Source: Cellulomonas_A sp047229345
Lineage (GTDB): Bacteria; Actinomycetota; Actinomycetes; Actinomycetales; Cellulomonadaceae
DNA: 64,000 nucleotides
Direction of reading: 5' to 3'
Assembly (NCBI RefSeq): GCF_047229345.1
Contig: NZ_JBFTER010000014.1
Coordinates: forward strand, 1-64,000
Below, piece by piece: positions 40,579-48,886 of the stretch. Position numbers and translations under genes: made by a program. Positions within the stretch are counted from its first letter, which is position 1. Each line of letters begins with the position of its first letter. The notes under the pieces are model-generated. The model was not told the origin of the DNA, did not search any database, and was given only the letters and a program-made list of their open reading frames with translations.

Positions 40579-41958
40579 ATGGAGGACTTCACCCAGACGC
40601 TCGGAGCGGGGCCGCTGCTGGCGATCGCCGCCGGCGCGATCGCCCTGATCCTCCTCCTGGTCATCAAGTTCAAGCTGCACGCGTTCCTGACGCTCATCGT
40701 CGTCTCGCTCCTGACGGCGCTCGCGACGGGGATCCCGCTCGACCAGATCGCGCCGACGCTCATCACGAGCTTCGGGAACACGCTCGGACCGGTCGCGCTG
40801 CTGATCGGGCTCGGCGCGATGCTCGGCAAGCTCATCGAGCACAGCGGCGGCGCGCGCGTGCTCGCCGAGAAGCTGGTGTCGGTGTTCGGCGAGGACCGCG
40901 CGGCGTTCGCGCTCGGTGTCGCCTCGCTGATGCTCGGGTTCCCGATCTTCTTCGACGCCGGGCTCGTCGTGATGCTGCCCATCATCTTCGCGGTCGCCCG
41001 GCGCCTCGGCGGCACGAACGTGCTGCTGTACGGCATCCCGGCGGCGGCCGCGTTCTCCGTCATGCACGTGTTCCTGCCGCCCCACCCCGGGCCCGTCGCC
41101 GCGACCGAGCTGTACGACGCGAACCTCGGCCTCGTGCTCCTGATCGGCCTCGTGATCGCGCTGCCCGTCTGGTACCTGTCCGGCTACCTGTGGGGGAAGC
41201 GCGTCGGGCTCAAGTACCCGCTCCCCGTGCCGGGGCTGTTCGGTGAGCTCGACGACGACCAGCCGACCAACCCGCCGTCGGTCCGCACCGTGATCCTCGT
41301 GCTGCTGCTCCCGCTCGTCCTCATCTTCATGAACACCGGCCTCGACTCGGCCGAGGCCGCGGGTGCCGTCGACGGCGACGCGCTGTGGGTCCAGTCGTTG
41401 ACCCTGGTCGGCACGTCGAGCGTCGCGCTGCTGATCTCGGTGCTCGTCGCCGCCATCGCGCTCGGCACCCGCCGCGGGGAGTCGGGCACGGCGCTCGAGA
41501 AGGTCCTCGACTCCTCGCTCGGCCCGGTGTGCTCGGTCATCCTCATCACCGGCGCGGGCGGCATGTTCGGCGGCGTGCTGCGCGCGTCGGGCATCGGTGA
41601 CGCGCTGTCGACGTCCCTGGAGAACATCGGGCTGCCCGTCATCGTCGCGGCGTACGTCATCGCGGTCGTGCTGCGGCTCGCGCAGGGCTCGGCGACGGTC
41701 GCCCTCGTCACCGCGGCCGGGCTGATGGCCCCGGCAGTCGGTGCGGGCGACTACAGCGCGCTGCAGGTCGCCTGCATCGTGCTCGCCACGGCGGCCGGCT
41801 CGGTCTTCGCGAGCCACGTCAACGACTCGGGCTTCTGGCTCGTCGGCCGGCTCATGGGCATGGACGTCAAGACGACGCTGCGGACGTGGACGGTCCAGCA
41901 GACCCTCGAGTCGGTGCTGGCGTTCGCGCTCATCTCGGTGATCTTCGTGATCGCGTAG
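40579..41958 (+). CDS. GntP-family gluconate permease
   Basis: A 459-residue, 12- to 14-helix symporter of the gluconate:H+ family. Family markers include the GLGAMLGKLIEHSGGA segment, FPIFFDAGLVVMLPI, VFLPPHPGP and the late SHVNDSGFW motif. It imports gluconate or a related hexonate. A gluconate kinase is not nearby, so the substrate must be processed by enzymes elsewhere. GAGGAGATCCG precedes the ATG at 40579. It may be co-expressed with the beta-glucosidase gene 178 bp upstream. An array of 27-bp repeats follows the gene. Confidence 0.95.
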   Translation: MEDFTQTLGAGPLLAIAAGAIALILLLVIKFKLHAFLTLIVVSLLTALATGIPLDQIAPTLITSFGNTLGPVALLIGLGAMLGKLIEHSGGARVLAEKLVSVFGEDRAAFALGVASLMLGFPIFFDAGLVVMLPIIFAVARRLGGTNVLLYGIPAAAAFSVMHVFLPPHPGPVAATELYDANLGLVLLIGLVIALPVWYLSGYLWGKRVGLKYPLPVPGLFGELDDDQPTNPPSVRTVILVLLLPLVLIFMNTGLDSAEAAGAVDGDALWVQSLTLVGTSSVALLISVLVAAIALGTRRGESGTALEKVLDSSLGPVCSVILITGAGGMFGGVLRASGIGDALSTSLENIGLPVIVAAYVIAVVLRLAQGSATVALVTAAGLMAPAVGAGDYSALQVACIVLATAAGSVFASHVNDSGFWLVGRLMGMDVKTTLRTWTVQQTLESVLAFALISVIFVIA

Positions 41959-42012
41959 CCGGACGGACGGACGGACGGGCCGGACGTGCGGGCGGGCCGC
42001 GGCCGGCGGCAC

Positions 42013-42120
42013 GGGGTGCGGCGACGGACCGGTGGGTGCGGGGTGCGACGACGGACCGGTGGGTGCGGGGTGCGACCACGGACCGGTGGGCGCGGGGTGC
42101 CACGACCGCCCGGTGGGCGC
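42013..42120. repeat. Four 27-bp tandem repeats
   Basis: Units at 42013-42039, 42040-42066, 42067-42093 and 42094-42120 begin GGGGTGC and share GGACCGGTGGG. Similarity falls from the left to the right copy. They lie between the convergent gntP and septum-formation genes, preceded by a run of GGAC repeats (41960-41980). Confidence 0.88.
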
Positions 42121-42137
42121 GACGCTCCGCCGACCGG

Positions 42138-42851
42138 CTACGGCAGCGTGACGGTCCCGTCGAGGAACGACCCGGTGATCCCGCCGCCCTCGACGGTCGC
42201 GAGGCAGACGCCCGTGCGGTCCCCGCGACCCCACGACTGCTCCGTCGGCGCCCAGGTGACCGGGCGCACCCCCTGCTCAAGCTCCGCGGGGCTCAGCGCG
42301 CACGCCGACGCGACGCGCGCGTCGGCCGACTCCTGCCCCGGCCAGATCGCGTCGGGCGAGAACGCGTACTGCGTGACGACCTCGGCGGCGTGCGGGTCGG
42401 CGCACGGAACGGCGGTGACGGTGTCGACGGGACCGTCGGCCGGCAGCTCCGCGAGGCACACGCCGGTCACGAGCTGGCGCGCGTGCACCTCGCGCCGGGC
42501 GTCGACGTCGCCCGCGAGCGGACGCTCGGCCCGCGACGTCAGGACCGAGCCCACGACGACCCCGGTCCACCCGAGCGTGCCCAGCACCCCGAGCGCGATC
42601 CCGGCGAGCGCCAGCCGGCCACCGCGCCGGCCGCGGGAGCGCACGCGCGCACGGGCGACGAGCCCCAGCACGAGCGCGACCGGCCCGCCGCCCAGCACGC
42701 CGAGCACGACCGACGCCCAGGCGGTGGGCTCGGTGGGTACCGCGGGGGCCTCCCAGCCCGGCGCGTAGTACGGCTCCGCGGACGACGCGAACGGGTCCCC
42801 GGGCCGGTCGGGGCCGGGTCCGGACGGCTGCGGGCCGGGCGCTGAGCTCAT
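42138..42851 (-). CDS. DUF4190/septum-formation domain membrane protein
   Basis: A 237-residue protein: a Pro/Gly-rich cytoplasmic N-terminus (~1-40), two membrane helices (~42-62 and ~78-100) forming a DUF4190 unit, and an extracytoplasmic septum-formation domain (Septum_form; ~120-237) with its characteristic spaced cysteines (TGVCLAEL, VPCADPHAAE, SACALSP, TGVCLATV). The domain name comes from a mycobacterial septum-associated family; a precise role is not known. It is a smaller paralogue of the next gene, which lies upstream in the same direction 50 bp away, so the two form an operon. ATG at 42849-42851. Confidence 0.83.
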   Translation of the reverse strand: MSSAPGPQPSGPGPDRPGDPFASSAEPYYAPGWEAPAVPTEPTAWASVVLGVLGGGPVALVLGLVARARVRSRGRRGGRLALAGIALGVLGTLGWTGVVVGSVLTSRAERPLAGDVDARREVHARQLVTGVCLAELPADGPVDTVTAVPCADPHAAEVVTQYAFSPDAIWPGQESADARVASACALSPAELEQGVRPVTWAPTEQSWGRGDRTGVCLATVEGGGITGSFLDGTVTLP

Positions 42852-42901
42852 GGGTCGAACCTAACCGAGCGGCGCGGGCCGACGGACGGGACGGGCCCGG
42901 C

Positions 42902-44173
42902 TCAGGGGGAGACGGGCTCGCCGTCGACCAGGAGCCCGCCCGCGACGAGCGAGCCGGTGAGCTCGCTGTCCCAGCCGTCGAGCACGCAGTACCCGGACGT
43001 GCGGCCGGCCGCGTACTGGTCGGGGTGCGGGTAGAACACGTCGACGCCCACGTCGTAGCCCACGATCTGCGTCGCGAGCTCCGAGGCCGCGACCTGGCAG
43101 TCCGACCAGGCCTCGTCGTACGCCGGGTCGTCGGTCTCGAAGTCGAAGGTGACGGGTCCGGTCATCTCGACCACGGCGACGACCTCACCACCGTGCGGCT
43201 GCGCGCAGTCGACCGTCCGGGCGTCGACGAGGTCGTAGTCGTACGGGACCCGCACGAGGCAGTCGCCCGGCACGAGCGCGTCGGTGAGCTCGTAGGAGGG
43301 CAGCGAGTCGTCGTACATGCCCTCCTCGAACCCCTGCTCGAAGCTCTCCGCGAGGCTGCCCGTGCCGTCGGGGTCGGTCGTGAAGCCGTAGACCATGAGC
43401 GCGACGAGCGCGCCGAGCCACAGCGTCATCAGGGCGCCGACCCAGATGCCCGCGACGGCGAGGCCGCGACCGCGGTGACCCGTGCGCCGGATGCGGCGCA
43501 GCGCCGCGATGCCGAGCCCGATGCCGACCGGCCCGGTGACCCCGCCGAGGAAGACCCCCGCGCCGCTCGTGGAGATCGCGGCGATCGCGAGCCCGTCGAC
43601 CGGCGGCTCGGGCGGTCCCCACGTGCCGGGCGGCGGGTAGCCGTACCCGGGCTGCGGGTAGCCGGGCTGGGCGTACCCGGGCTGCTGGCCGGGCTGGGCG
43701 TAGCCGTACGGGGCGGGCTGGCCGTAACCCTGCTGCGGCTGACCGTACGCGGCGGCGGGCGCGGCACCGTACGCGCCCGCAGGGGCCTGGTCGTACGGGT
43801 TCGACGGCGTCGCGCCGTACACGCGCGACGGCGTCGCGCCGTACCCGCCGGACGAGGCCTGGTCGTACGGGGCCTGGTCGTACGGGTTCGACGGCGTGGC
43901 GCCCCACGCGGGTGCCGGCGCGGAGCCGTAGGGCGTGGCGGGCGGCGTCGGGGCCGCGCCGTACGGTGCTGTCGGGCCGGCGGGTGCGCCACCGTCCGCG
44001 GACGTCCCGGGCTTGCTCAGCGAGACCGCCTCGTAGCCGCTCGGCGGGGGAGCGACGGGGTAGCCCGAGCCGGGGACCGGGCCGGCGGCGGGCGTGCTCC
44101 GGTCCGGGCCCGGGGCGGCGAACGGGTTGTGCGGTTCGGGGTCCGACGGGGGCCACCCGGGCGTCGTGCTCAT
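42902..44173 (-). CDS. DUF4190/septum-formation domain membrane protein, long N-terminus
   Basis: A 423-residue paralogue of the downstream gene. The first ~190 residues are a disordered Pro/Tyr/Gly/Gln-rich region with repeated YGATPS, YDQAP and QPGYAQPGY units. The DUF4190 hairpin follows (two helices, ~195-270), then the extracytoplasmic septum-formation domain (~295-423) with cysteines in GDCLVRVP, VDCAQPHGGE, SDCQVAA and SGYCVLDG. Tyr/Pro/Gln-rich tails of this kind are common in actinobacterial cell-envelope proteins and may drive local clustering (inference). ATG at 44171-44173. Confidence 0.83.
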   Translation of the reverse strand: MSTTPGWPPSDPEPHNPFAAPGPDRSTPAAGPVPGSGYPVAPPPSGYEAVSLSKPGTSADGGAPAGPTAPYGAAPTPPATPYGSAPAPAWGATPSNPYDQAPYDQASSGGYGATPSRVYGATPSNPYDQAPAGAYGAAPAAAYGQPQQGYGQPAPYGYAQPGQQPGYAQPGYPQPGYGYPPPGTWGPPEPPVDGLAIAAISTSGAGVFLGGVTGPVGIGLGIAALRRIRRTGHRGRGLAVAGIWVGALMTLWLGALVALMVYGFTTDPDGTGSLAESFEQGFEEGMYDDSLPSYELTDALVPGDCLVRVPYDYDLVDARTVDCAQPHGGEVVAVVEMTGPVTFDFETDDPAYDEAWSDCQVAASELATQIVGYDVGVDVFYPHPDQYAAGRTSGYCVLDGWDSELTGSLVAGGLLVDGEPVSP

Positions 44174-44281
44174 GGCGACGAACCTAGTGCGTGCGCGGGT
44201 GCTGCCGAGCCCGTGCGCCGGGTGATGCTCGTCCGCGCGAGGGTGGATCGGAGCGGGCCGGACGGCTCCCCGCGGGCGCCG

Positions 44282-45082
44282 TCAGTCCGCCAGGTCGACG
44301 ATCACGGGCACGTGGTCCGACGCCCCCTTGCCCTTGCGCTCCTCGCGGTCGATCGTCACGCCCGTGACGCGCGCCGCGAGGGCGGGGGAGGCGTAGGTCA
44401 GGTCGATCCGCATGCCCTCGTTGCGCGGGAACCGGAGCTGCTTGTAGTCCCAGTACGTGTACGCACGCTCCGGGGTGTGCGGCCGCGAGACCTCGGTGTA
44501 CCCGGCCGCCGCGATCGCCGCGAACGCCTCGCGCTCCGCGGGGGTCACGTGCGTCGCCCCGGCGAACGCCGCGATGTCCCAGACGTCGGTGTCGAGCGGC
44601 GCGATGTTCCAGTCGCCGACGAGCGCGACCTGCGCCGTGGGGTCGCCCCCCGCCGCCGGGTCGAGCCAGGCACCTGCCGCCACGCGCAGGCGCTCGAGCC
44701 ACTCGAGCTTGTAGACGTAGTGCGGGTCGCCGACCGCCCGGCCGTTCGGGACGTACAGGCTCCACACGCGCACGCCGCCGCACGTCGCGCCGAGCGCCCG
44801 GGCCTCGGTGACGGGCTCCGTGCCGAACCCGGGCTGCCCCGCGAACGCGCGCTCGACGTCCTGCGTGCCCACCCGGGAGAGGATCGCCACCCCGTTCCAC
44901 TGGCTGTACCCGCTCGTGGTCACCTCGTAGCCCGACGCCTCGAACATCGCGTACGGGAACTGCTCGTCCCTGCACTTGGTCTCCTGGATCGCGAGGACGT
45001 CCGTGCCGCTCCGCTCCAGGAACGCGAGCACGCGCTCGGCGCGGGCCCGGATCGAGTTGACGTTCCACGTGGCGAGTCGCAT
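44282..45082 (-). CDS. xth: Exodeoxyribonuclease III
   Basis: A 266-residue Mg2+-dependent AP endonuclease/3' exonuclease of the XthA/EndoIV-independent (EEP) family used in base-excision repair. The active site is readable: Asn in TWNVNS, Glu in IQETKC, Tyr in SLYVPNG, Asp/Asn in VGDWNIAP, Asp in RIDLTYAS and Asp-His in SDHVPVI. Length is standard. ATG at 45080-45082. It is divergent from an SDR gene; the 167-bp gap between them is largely an 11-bp tandem repeat. Confidence 0.95.
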   Translation of the reverse strand: MRLATWNVNSIRARAERVLAFLERSGTDVLAIQETKCRDEQFPYAMFEASGYEVTTSGYSQWNGVAILSRVGTQDVERAFAGQPGFGTEPVTEARALGATCGGVRVWSLYVPNGRAVGDPHYVYKLEWLERLRVAAGAWLDPAAGGDPTAQVALVGDWNIAPLDTDVWDIAAFAGATHVTPAEREAFAAIAAAGYTEVSRPHTPERAYTYWDYKQLRFPRNEGMRIDLTYASPALAARVTGVTIDREERKGKGASDHVPVIVDLAD

Positions 45083-45104
45083 GCGGGCCAGGCTAACGAC
45101 CGTC

Positions 45105-45181
45105 GCGCGACCGGCCCGCGACCGTTGCGCGACCGGCGCGCGACCGGCCCGCGACCGGCCCGCGACCGGCGCGCGACCGGC
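45105..45181. repeat. Seven 11-bp tandem repeats in a divergent promoter region
   Basis: Seven units of the form (G/C)CGCGACCGGC, one with TT at the end, fill 77 of the 167 bp between the divergent xth and SDR starts. The period is close to one helical turn (10.5 bp), so all units face the same side of the DNA. Confidence 0.9.
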
Positions 45182-45249
45182 TCGGACGGCTCCGGACGGG
45201 CTCCCGCATCGTCTGACAAGGGCGTCCACCGGTCCGTAAGGTGTCGGCC

Positions 45250-46059
45250 ATGGGTACCGCGATGATCACGGGTGCGAGCGCCGGCCTCGGGCTGGAGTTC
45301 GCCTGGCAGCTGGCGACCGCGAAGCACGACGTCGTCCTGGTGGCGCGCGGCACGGAGCGCCTCGAGCGGCTCGCCGCCCAGCTGCACGCCGCCGCGGGGG
45401 TGCACGCCGAGGTGCTCACCGCCGACCTGGCGGACCGCGCCGACGTCGAGCGGGTCGCCGAGCGGCTGCGCTCCGACGAGCGTCCGGTCGGCCTCCTCGT
45501 GAACAACGCCGGCCTCGGCCTGCGCAAGCGGTTCCTCGACGGCGAGCTCGAGGACGAGGAGCGCTCGCTCGAGCTCATGGTCCGGACCGTCCTGGTCCTC
45601 TCGCACGCGGCCGCCGAGTCGATGACCCGGCGCGGCCGGGGGGCGATCCTCAACGTGTCGTCCCTCGCGGCGCTCCTCGCGTCGGGCACCTACTCCGCGC
45701 ACAAGGCGTGGGTCCGCACGTTCACCGAGAGCCTCGCGGTGGAGCTCCGCGAGACGGGCGTGACGGCCACGGTGCTGCAGCCCGGGTTCGTGCACACCGA
45801 GTTCCACGAGCGCGCCGGCATCGACATGACGGCGCTCCCCGAGGTCGCGTGGCTCAACGCCGACTCCGTCGTCGCGGCCGCGCTCGCGGACGTGCGCCGC
45901 GGGGTCGTCATCTCGACCCCCAGCCTGCGGTACCAGGCCGCCGCCGGCGTCGCCCGGCTCCTGCCGCGCTCCGCGGTGCGCGCGCTCGGGAGCTACCGGG
46001 CCCGGCTCGTGGCGGCGTCGTCCGACGCCTCCGAGTCGGACCACGGGTTCACCGACTGA
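45250..46059 (+). CDS. Short-chain dehydrogenase/reductase
   Basis: A 269-residue classical SDR. The cofactor loop is TGASAGLG (residues 7-14), followed by NNAGLGL, the catalytic Ser in NVSSLAA and the Y-S-A-H-K active site. The C-terminal region includes P-G-F-V-H-T. It resembles DltE/YqjQ-like SDRs whose substrates are mostly unknown. ATG at 45250. It starts a rightward row with an SRPBCC protein (44 bp later) and a DUF4166 protein, probably one transcript. Confidence 0.92.
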   Translation: MGTAMITGASAGLGLEFAWQLATAKHDVVLVARGTERLERLAAQLHAAAGVHAEVLTADLADRADVERVAERLRSDERPVGLLVNNAGLGLRKRFLDGELEDEERSLELMVRTVLVLSHAAAESMTRRGRGAILNVSSLAALLASGTYSAHKAWVRTFTESLAVELRETGVTATVLQPGFVHTEFHERAGIDMTALPEVAWLNADSVVAAALADVRRGVVISTPSLRYQAAAGVARLLPRSAVRALGSYRARLVAASSDASESDHGFTD

Positions 46060-46102
46060 GCACCCCCTCCCGCGGGAGGCGCAGCACCGCCATGCTCGGG
46101 GC

Positions 46103-46783
46103 GTGACCGCGCCCATCTACGTCGAGACGCACGTCCGTGCGCCGCTCGACCGGGTGTGGGAGCTCACGCAGGACACCGACCTGCACCCCCGCTGGGACGC
46201 CCGGTTCACCCGCATCACGCCCGTCGAGGCGCTCGCGGGCGGCGGCTACCGGTTCCGCTACGAGCTGCGGCTGCCGCTGCACACGCTCGTCGGGACGGGC
46301 ACGAGCCTCGGTGAGCGGCACCGCCCCGACGGCACGCGGACGTCGGCCCTGCGCTTCACGACGCCCGACCGGCTCTCCCCGCTCGGTCCGGGCCGCGGCT
46401 ACTGGCGCTACGTGCCGACCGAGGGCGGCGTCACGTTCGTGACCGGGTACGACTACGCGCCGGGCTGGGGACGGCTGCTCGACCGGCTCGTGCTGCGCCG
46501 CGTCGTGGGCTGGCTCACCGCGTGGAGCTTCGACCGCCTGCGCATCTGGGCCGAGACGGGCACCGAGCCCGAGCGCTGGCCGCTGAGGTCCGTGCTCGCG
46601 GTGTGGCGCCCGGACCGCCCGCGTGCGAGCCGCTGCCTGCGTGCGCCGCACCGGCTCGCCGACGCGCACCGGTCCGCCGCCGGCCCGCACGGGCGCGCGC
46701 CCGGCCGACGCGCCACCACCGACCCGGCGCCGTCCGTCATGGACGACGCCCCCGCCACGCTCGACCAGCTGGAGGCGCCGTGA
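46103..46783 (+). CDS. SRPBCC (START-like) family protein
   Basis: A 226-residue protein whose first ~165 residues form a polyketide cyclase/START-like ligand-binding fold: ETHVRAPLDRVWELTQDT, HPRWDARF and the long C-terminal helix RLRIWAETG. The last ~55 residues are Arg/Pro/Ala-rich and disordered. Proteins of this fold bind hydrophobic ligands or act as small cyclases. The GTG at 46103 begins at the fold. It lies 44 bp after the SDR and overlaps the DUF4166 gene by 4 bases, so the three are likely co-expressed. Confidence 0.83.
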   Translation: MTAPIYVETHVRAPLDRVWELTQDTDLHPRWDARFTRITPVEALAGGGYRFRYELRLPLHTLVGTGTSLGERHRPDGTRTSALRFTTPDRLSPLGPGRGYWRYVPTEGGVTFVTGYDYAPGWGRLLDRLVLRRVVGWLTAWSFDRLRIWAETGTEPERWPLRSVLAVWRPDRPRASRCLRAPHRLADAHRSAAGPHGRAPGRRATTDPAPSVMDDAPATLDQLEAP

Positions 46784-47448
46784 CGTCCGTGTTCGCCCAG
46801 GCCCTCGGTGCGGACTTCGCCCGCCTGCACCCCATGCTCCAGAAGCGCTTCGGCGTGGGGCTCGACGCGGGGTACGCGTGCGTCGGGACGGGCGTGATGC
46901 ACGAGATCCGGCGCGGTCCGTGGTGGACGCTGCCGTTCCTCTACCTCGGCGCGGTCCGCAACATCCTGCTGCCGGACGTCGGCCGCGAGGTGCCGTTCAC
47001 CATCTCGAACTTCCCGTACCGGGACCCGCACGGGCGCGAGACGGTGACGTTCGTCCGCGAGTACCTGCTGCGGGGTCGGACCCGGCGGTTCGACGCGACC
47101 ATGGTGCTGCACGAGGGCCGGGTCGTCGACTACCTCGGCACGCACCAGCACCTCGCCGTCGACCTCGACCTCCAGGTGCAGGACGACGGCTCGCTGCGCC
47201 TGACGACGCACGGCCAGCGGTTCTACGAGGGTCCGGTCGGCTTCCGCTTCCCGCTGCTGCTCAGCGGCGAGGCGCGCCTGCACGAGTGGTTCGACGACGA
47301 CGCGCAGGAGTTCCGCGTCGACCTGCAGGTCCGCAACCGGCTGCTCGGGTTCCTGTTCGGGTACCGCGGGTCGTTCACGTGCGCCTTCCCGGACGCCGAC
47401 GACGCACCCGAGCGCCTGCGCCCCGTCCGGCACGAGCTGCGCACCTGA
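46780..47448 (+). CDS. DUF4166 family protein
   Basis: A 222-residue protein matching DUF4166: FARLHPMLQKRFGV at the N-terminus, FPYRDPHGRETVTFVREY, and the C-terminal GFRFPLLLSGEARLHEW region. The fold is unknown to me. In other bacteria DUF4166 is found fused to or beside SDR-type epimerases, which agrees with this operon (SDR, SRPBCC, DUF4166). A role in modifying a lipid or isoprenoid-like substrate is possible but unproven. GTG at 46780 overlaps the upstream stop by 4 bases (GTGA). Confidence 0.85.
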   Translation: MTSVFAQALGADFARLHPMLQKRFGVGLDAGYACVGTGVMHEIRRGPWWTLPFLYLGAVRNILLPDVGREVPFTISNFPYRDPHGRETVTFVREYLLRGRTRRFDATMVLHEGRVVDYLGTHQHLAVDLDLQVQDDGSLRLTTHGQRFYEGPVGFRFPLLLSGEARLHEWFDDDAQEFRVDLQVRNRLLGFLFGYRGSFTCAFPDADDAPERLRPVRHELRT

Positions 47449-47513
47449 GCCCTGCCAGGACGCCACTCGCCTGCGGCGACCCGCGGGCACGCAGCCGCGC
47501 GGCGCCGGCCCCC

Positions 47514-47571
47514 GGGCCCGCACGGGAACCGGCGGCCGTGGGCCCGGGCCCGCACCGGAGCCGGCGGCCGT
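47514..47571. repeat. Two 26-bp direct repeats upstream of pyrE
   Basis: Copies at 47514-47539 and 47546-47571 (GGGCCCGCAC...GGCGGCCGT) differ at two positions, period 32 bp, in the gap between the DUF4166 gene and pyrE. Confidence 0.7.
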
Positions 47572-47622
47572 CGGCGCGGGCACCTCGGCGCCGGTGGGGC
47601 CGTGCTGGGTAGCCTGGCGGCT

Positions 47623-48219
47623 GTGACCTCCCCGACCGGCCCCGAGGGCCTCACCCTGTCCCCGACGCCGCGCGAGCAGCTGCGCGACCTCATCTCCGAG
47701 ATCGCGGTCGTGCGCGGCCGCGTCACGCTCTCGTCGGGCCGCGAGGCCGACTACTACGTGGACCTGCGCCGGATCACGCTGCACCACCGGGCGTCCCCGC
47801 TCGTCGGGCACCTGCTGCTCGACCGCCTCGAGGAGGTCGGCCTCGGGACCGCCGAGGTCGACGCCGTGGGCGGGCTCACGCTCGGCGCGGACCCGGTCGC
47901 GACCGCGCTGCTGCACGCGGCGGCGTCGCGCGGCCTCGACCTCGACGCGTTCGTGGTCCGCAAGGAGGGCAAGGCGCACGGCCTGCAGCGGCGCATCGAG
48001 GGCCCGGACGTCGCGGGCCGGCGCGTCGTGGTCGTCGAGGACACGTCGACGACCGGGGGCTCGGCGATCACCGCCGTCGAGGCCGCGCGCGAGGCGGGCG
48101 CCGAGGTCCTGGGCGTCGCCGTCATCGTCGACCGCGGCACGGGCGCGCAGCAGGCCATCGAGGCGCTCGGCGTCCCGTACCACTACCTCTTCGACCTGAC
48201 GGACCTCGGCCTGGCCTGA
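47623..48219 (+). CDS. pyrE: Orotate phosphoribosyltransferase
   Basis: A 198-residue enzyme of pyrimidine synthesis: orotate + PRPP to OMP + PPi. Visible motifs are the dimer-loop RKEGKAHGLQRRIEG and the PRPP loop VVVVEDTSTTGGSA (about residues 127-140), and YYVDLR near the N-terminus. Length is standard. The GTG at 47623 (VTSPTGPEG) was chosen over an upstream start because the preceding residues are not conserved. Single gene with a terminator downstream. Confidence 0.95.
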   Translation: MTSPTGPEGLTLSPTPREQLRDLISEIAVVRGRVTLSSGREADYYVDLRRITLHHRASPLVGHLLLDRLEEVGLGTAEVDAVGGLTLGADPVATALLHAAASRGLDLDAFVVRKEGKAHGLQRRIEGPDVAGRRVVVVEDTSTTGGSAITAVEAAREAGAEVLGVAVIVDRGTGAQQAIEALGVPYHYLFDLTDLGLA

Positions 48220-48237
48220 GCCCGGGTCCCTACGCCG

Positions 48238-48278
48238 CCGGCGCCGCACCCCCGAGGTCCGCAGGGGTCCGGCGCCGG
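48238..48278. terminator. Hairpin terminator between pyrE and the HATPase gene
   Basis: Outer arms CCGGCGCCG/CGGCGCCGG, a 1-nt mismatch on each side, then inner ACCCC/GGGGT with an 11-nt loop. Between convergent genes. Confidence 0.7.
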
Positions 48279-48292
48279 TCGCGAGTGCGGGG

Positions 48293-48775
48293 TCAGCCCT
48301 GGCCGGGGAAGACCGCCCACACGTGCTTGGTCGCCTCGGCGGTGTACCACCCGACGTCGACCGAGAGCCGCCGCGCGATCTGCAGCCCGAAGCCGCCGTT
48401 CCCGGGGATGCGCGCGCCCGCGACGTAGGGCGTCGTGTTGAGGTCGTGGTCCGCGACGTCGAGCAGGTAGCGCGTGCCGTCGCGCATGAGCCGGACGATC
48501 GTCGGCGGCTTGCCGTGCTCGAGCGCGTTGGTGGCGAGCTCGGAGGCCACGAGCACCATGTGGTGCGCGACCGGGCCGAGCTCGTCCTGCGGCACGGCGC
48601 CGTCCGCGGTGACCTCACGGAGGATCTCCGCGCGCAGCTCCGTGAGCTGGCGTGCCGAGTCGAGCGTCCACGTCCGGACGAGCGAGAAGCTCGCGGGTGG
48701 GTCGGAGCTCTGCAGCCCGTCGTCGGACTCGGTGTCCTGCTCCGGTCCTGGGGCGGTCGTCCTGGGGTCGGCCAC
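48293..48775 (-). CDS. Anti-sigma-type serine kinase (HATPase)
   Basis: A 160-residue single-domain RsbW/SpoIIAB-like ATPase (HATPase_c_2). An acidic, low-complexity N-terminus (~1-28) precedes the fold; the N box reads LVASELATNALEHG, the G1 box VADHDLN and the G2 region GNGGFGLQIARRL. Such kinases bind and inhibit a sigma factor or phosphorylate a STAS antagonist. No sigma factor or STAS gene is adjacent; candidate partners are the STAS proteins at 54.3 and 57.1 kb. The GTG at 48773-48775 is preceded by GAGGAGCACC. Confidence 0.87.
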   Translation of the reverse strand: MADPRTTAPGPEQDTESDDGLQSSDPPASFSLVRTWTLDSARQLTELRAEILREVTADGAVPQDELGPVAHHMVLVASELATNALEHGKPPTIVRLMRDGTRYLLDVADHDLNTTPYVAGARIPGNGGFGLQIARRLSVDVGWYTAEATKHVWAVFPGQG

Positions 48776-48886
48776 GGTGCTCCTCGAGTAGGTGCGCGCA
48801 GCTTGCCCTACGCACCCCGCGACCGTAGGCCCACGGCGGGGTCGAGGCGAGCGGACGCCGCGTCCACGGACGCACTTCGCCCGTCG

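Noticed and set aside
42013..42120. Possible CRISPR array
   Set aside because: Repeats are head to tail without spacers and no cas gene is in the window. The same holds for the 11-bp array at 45105-45181.
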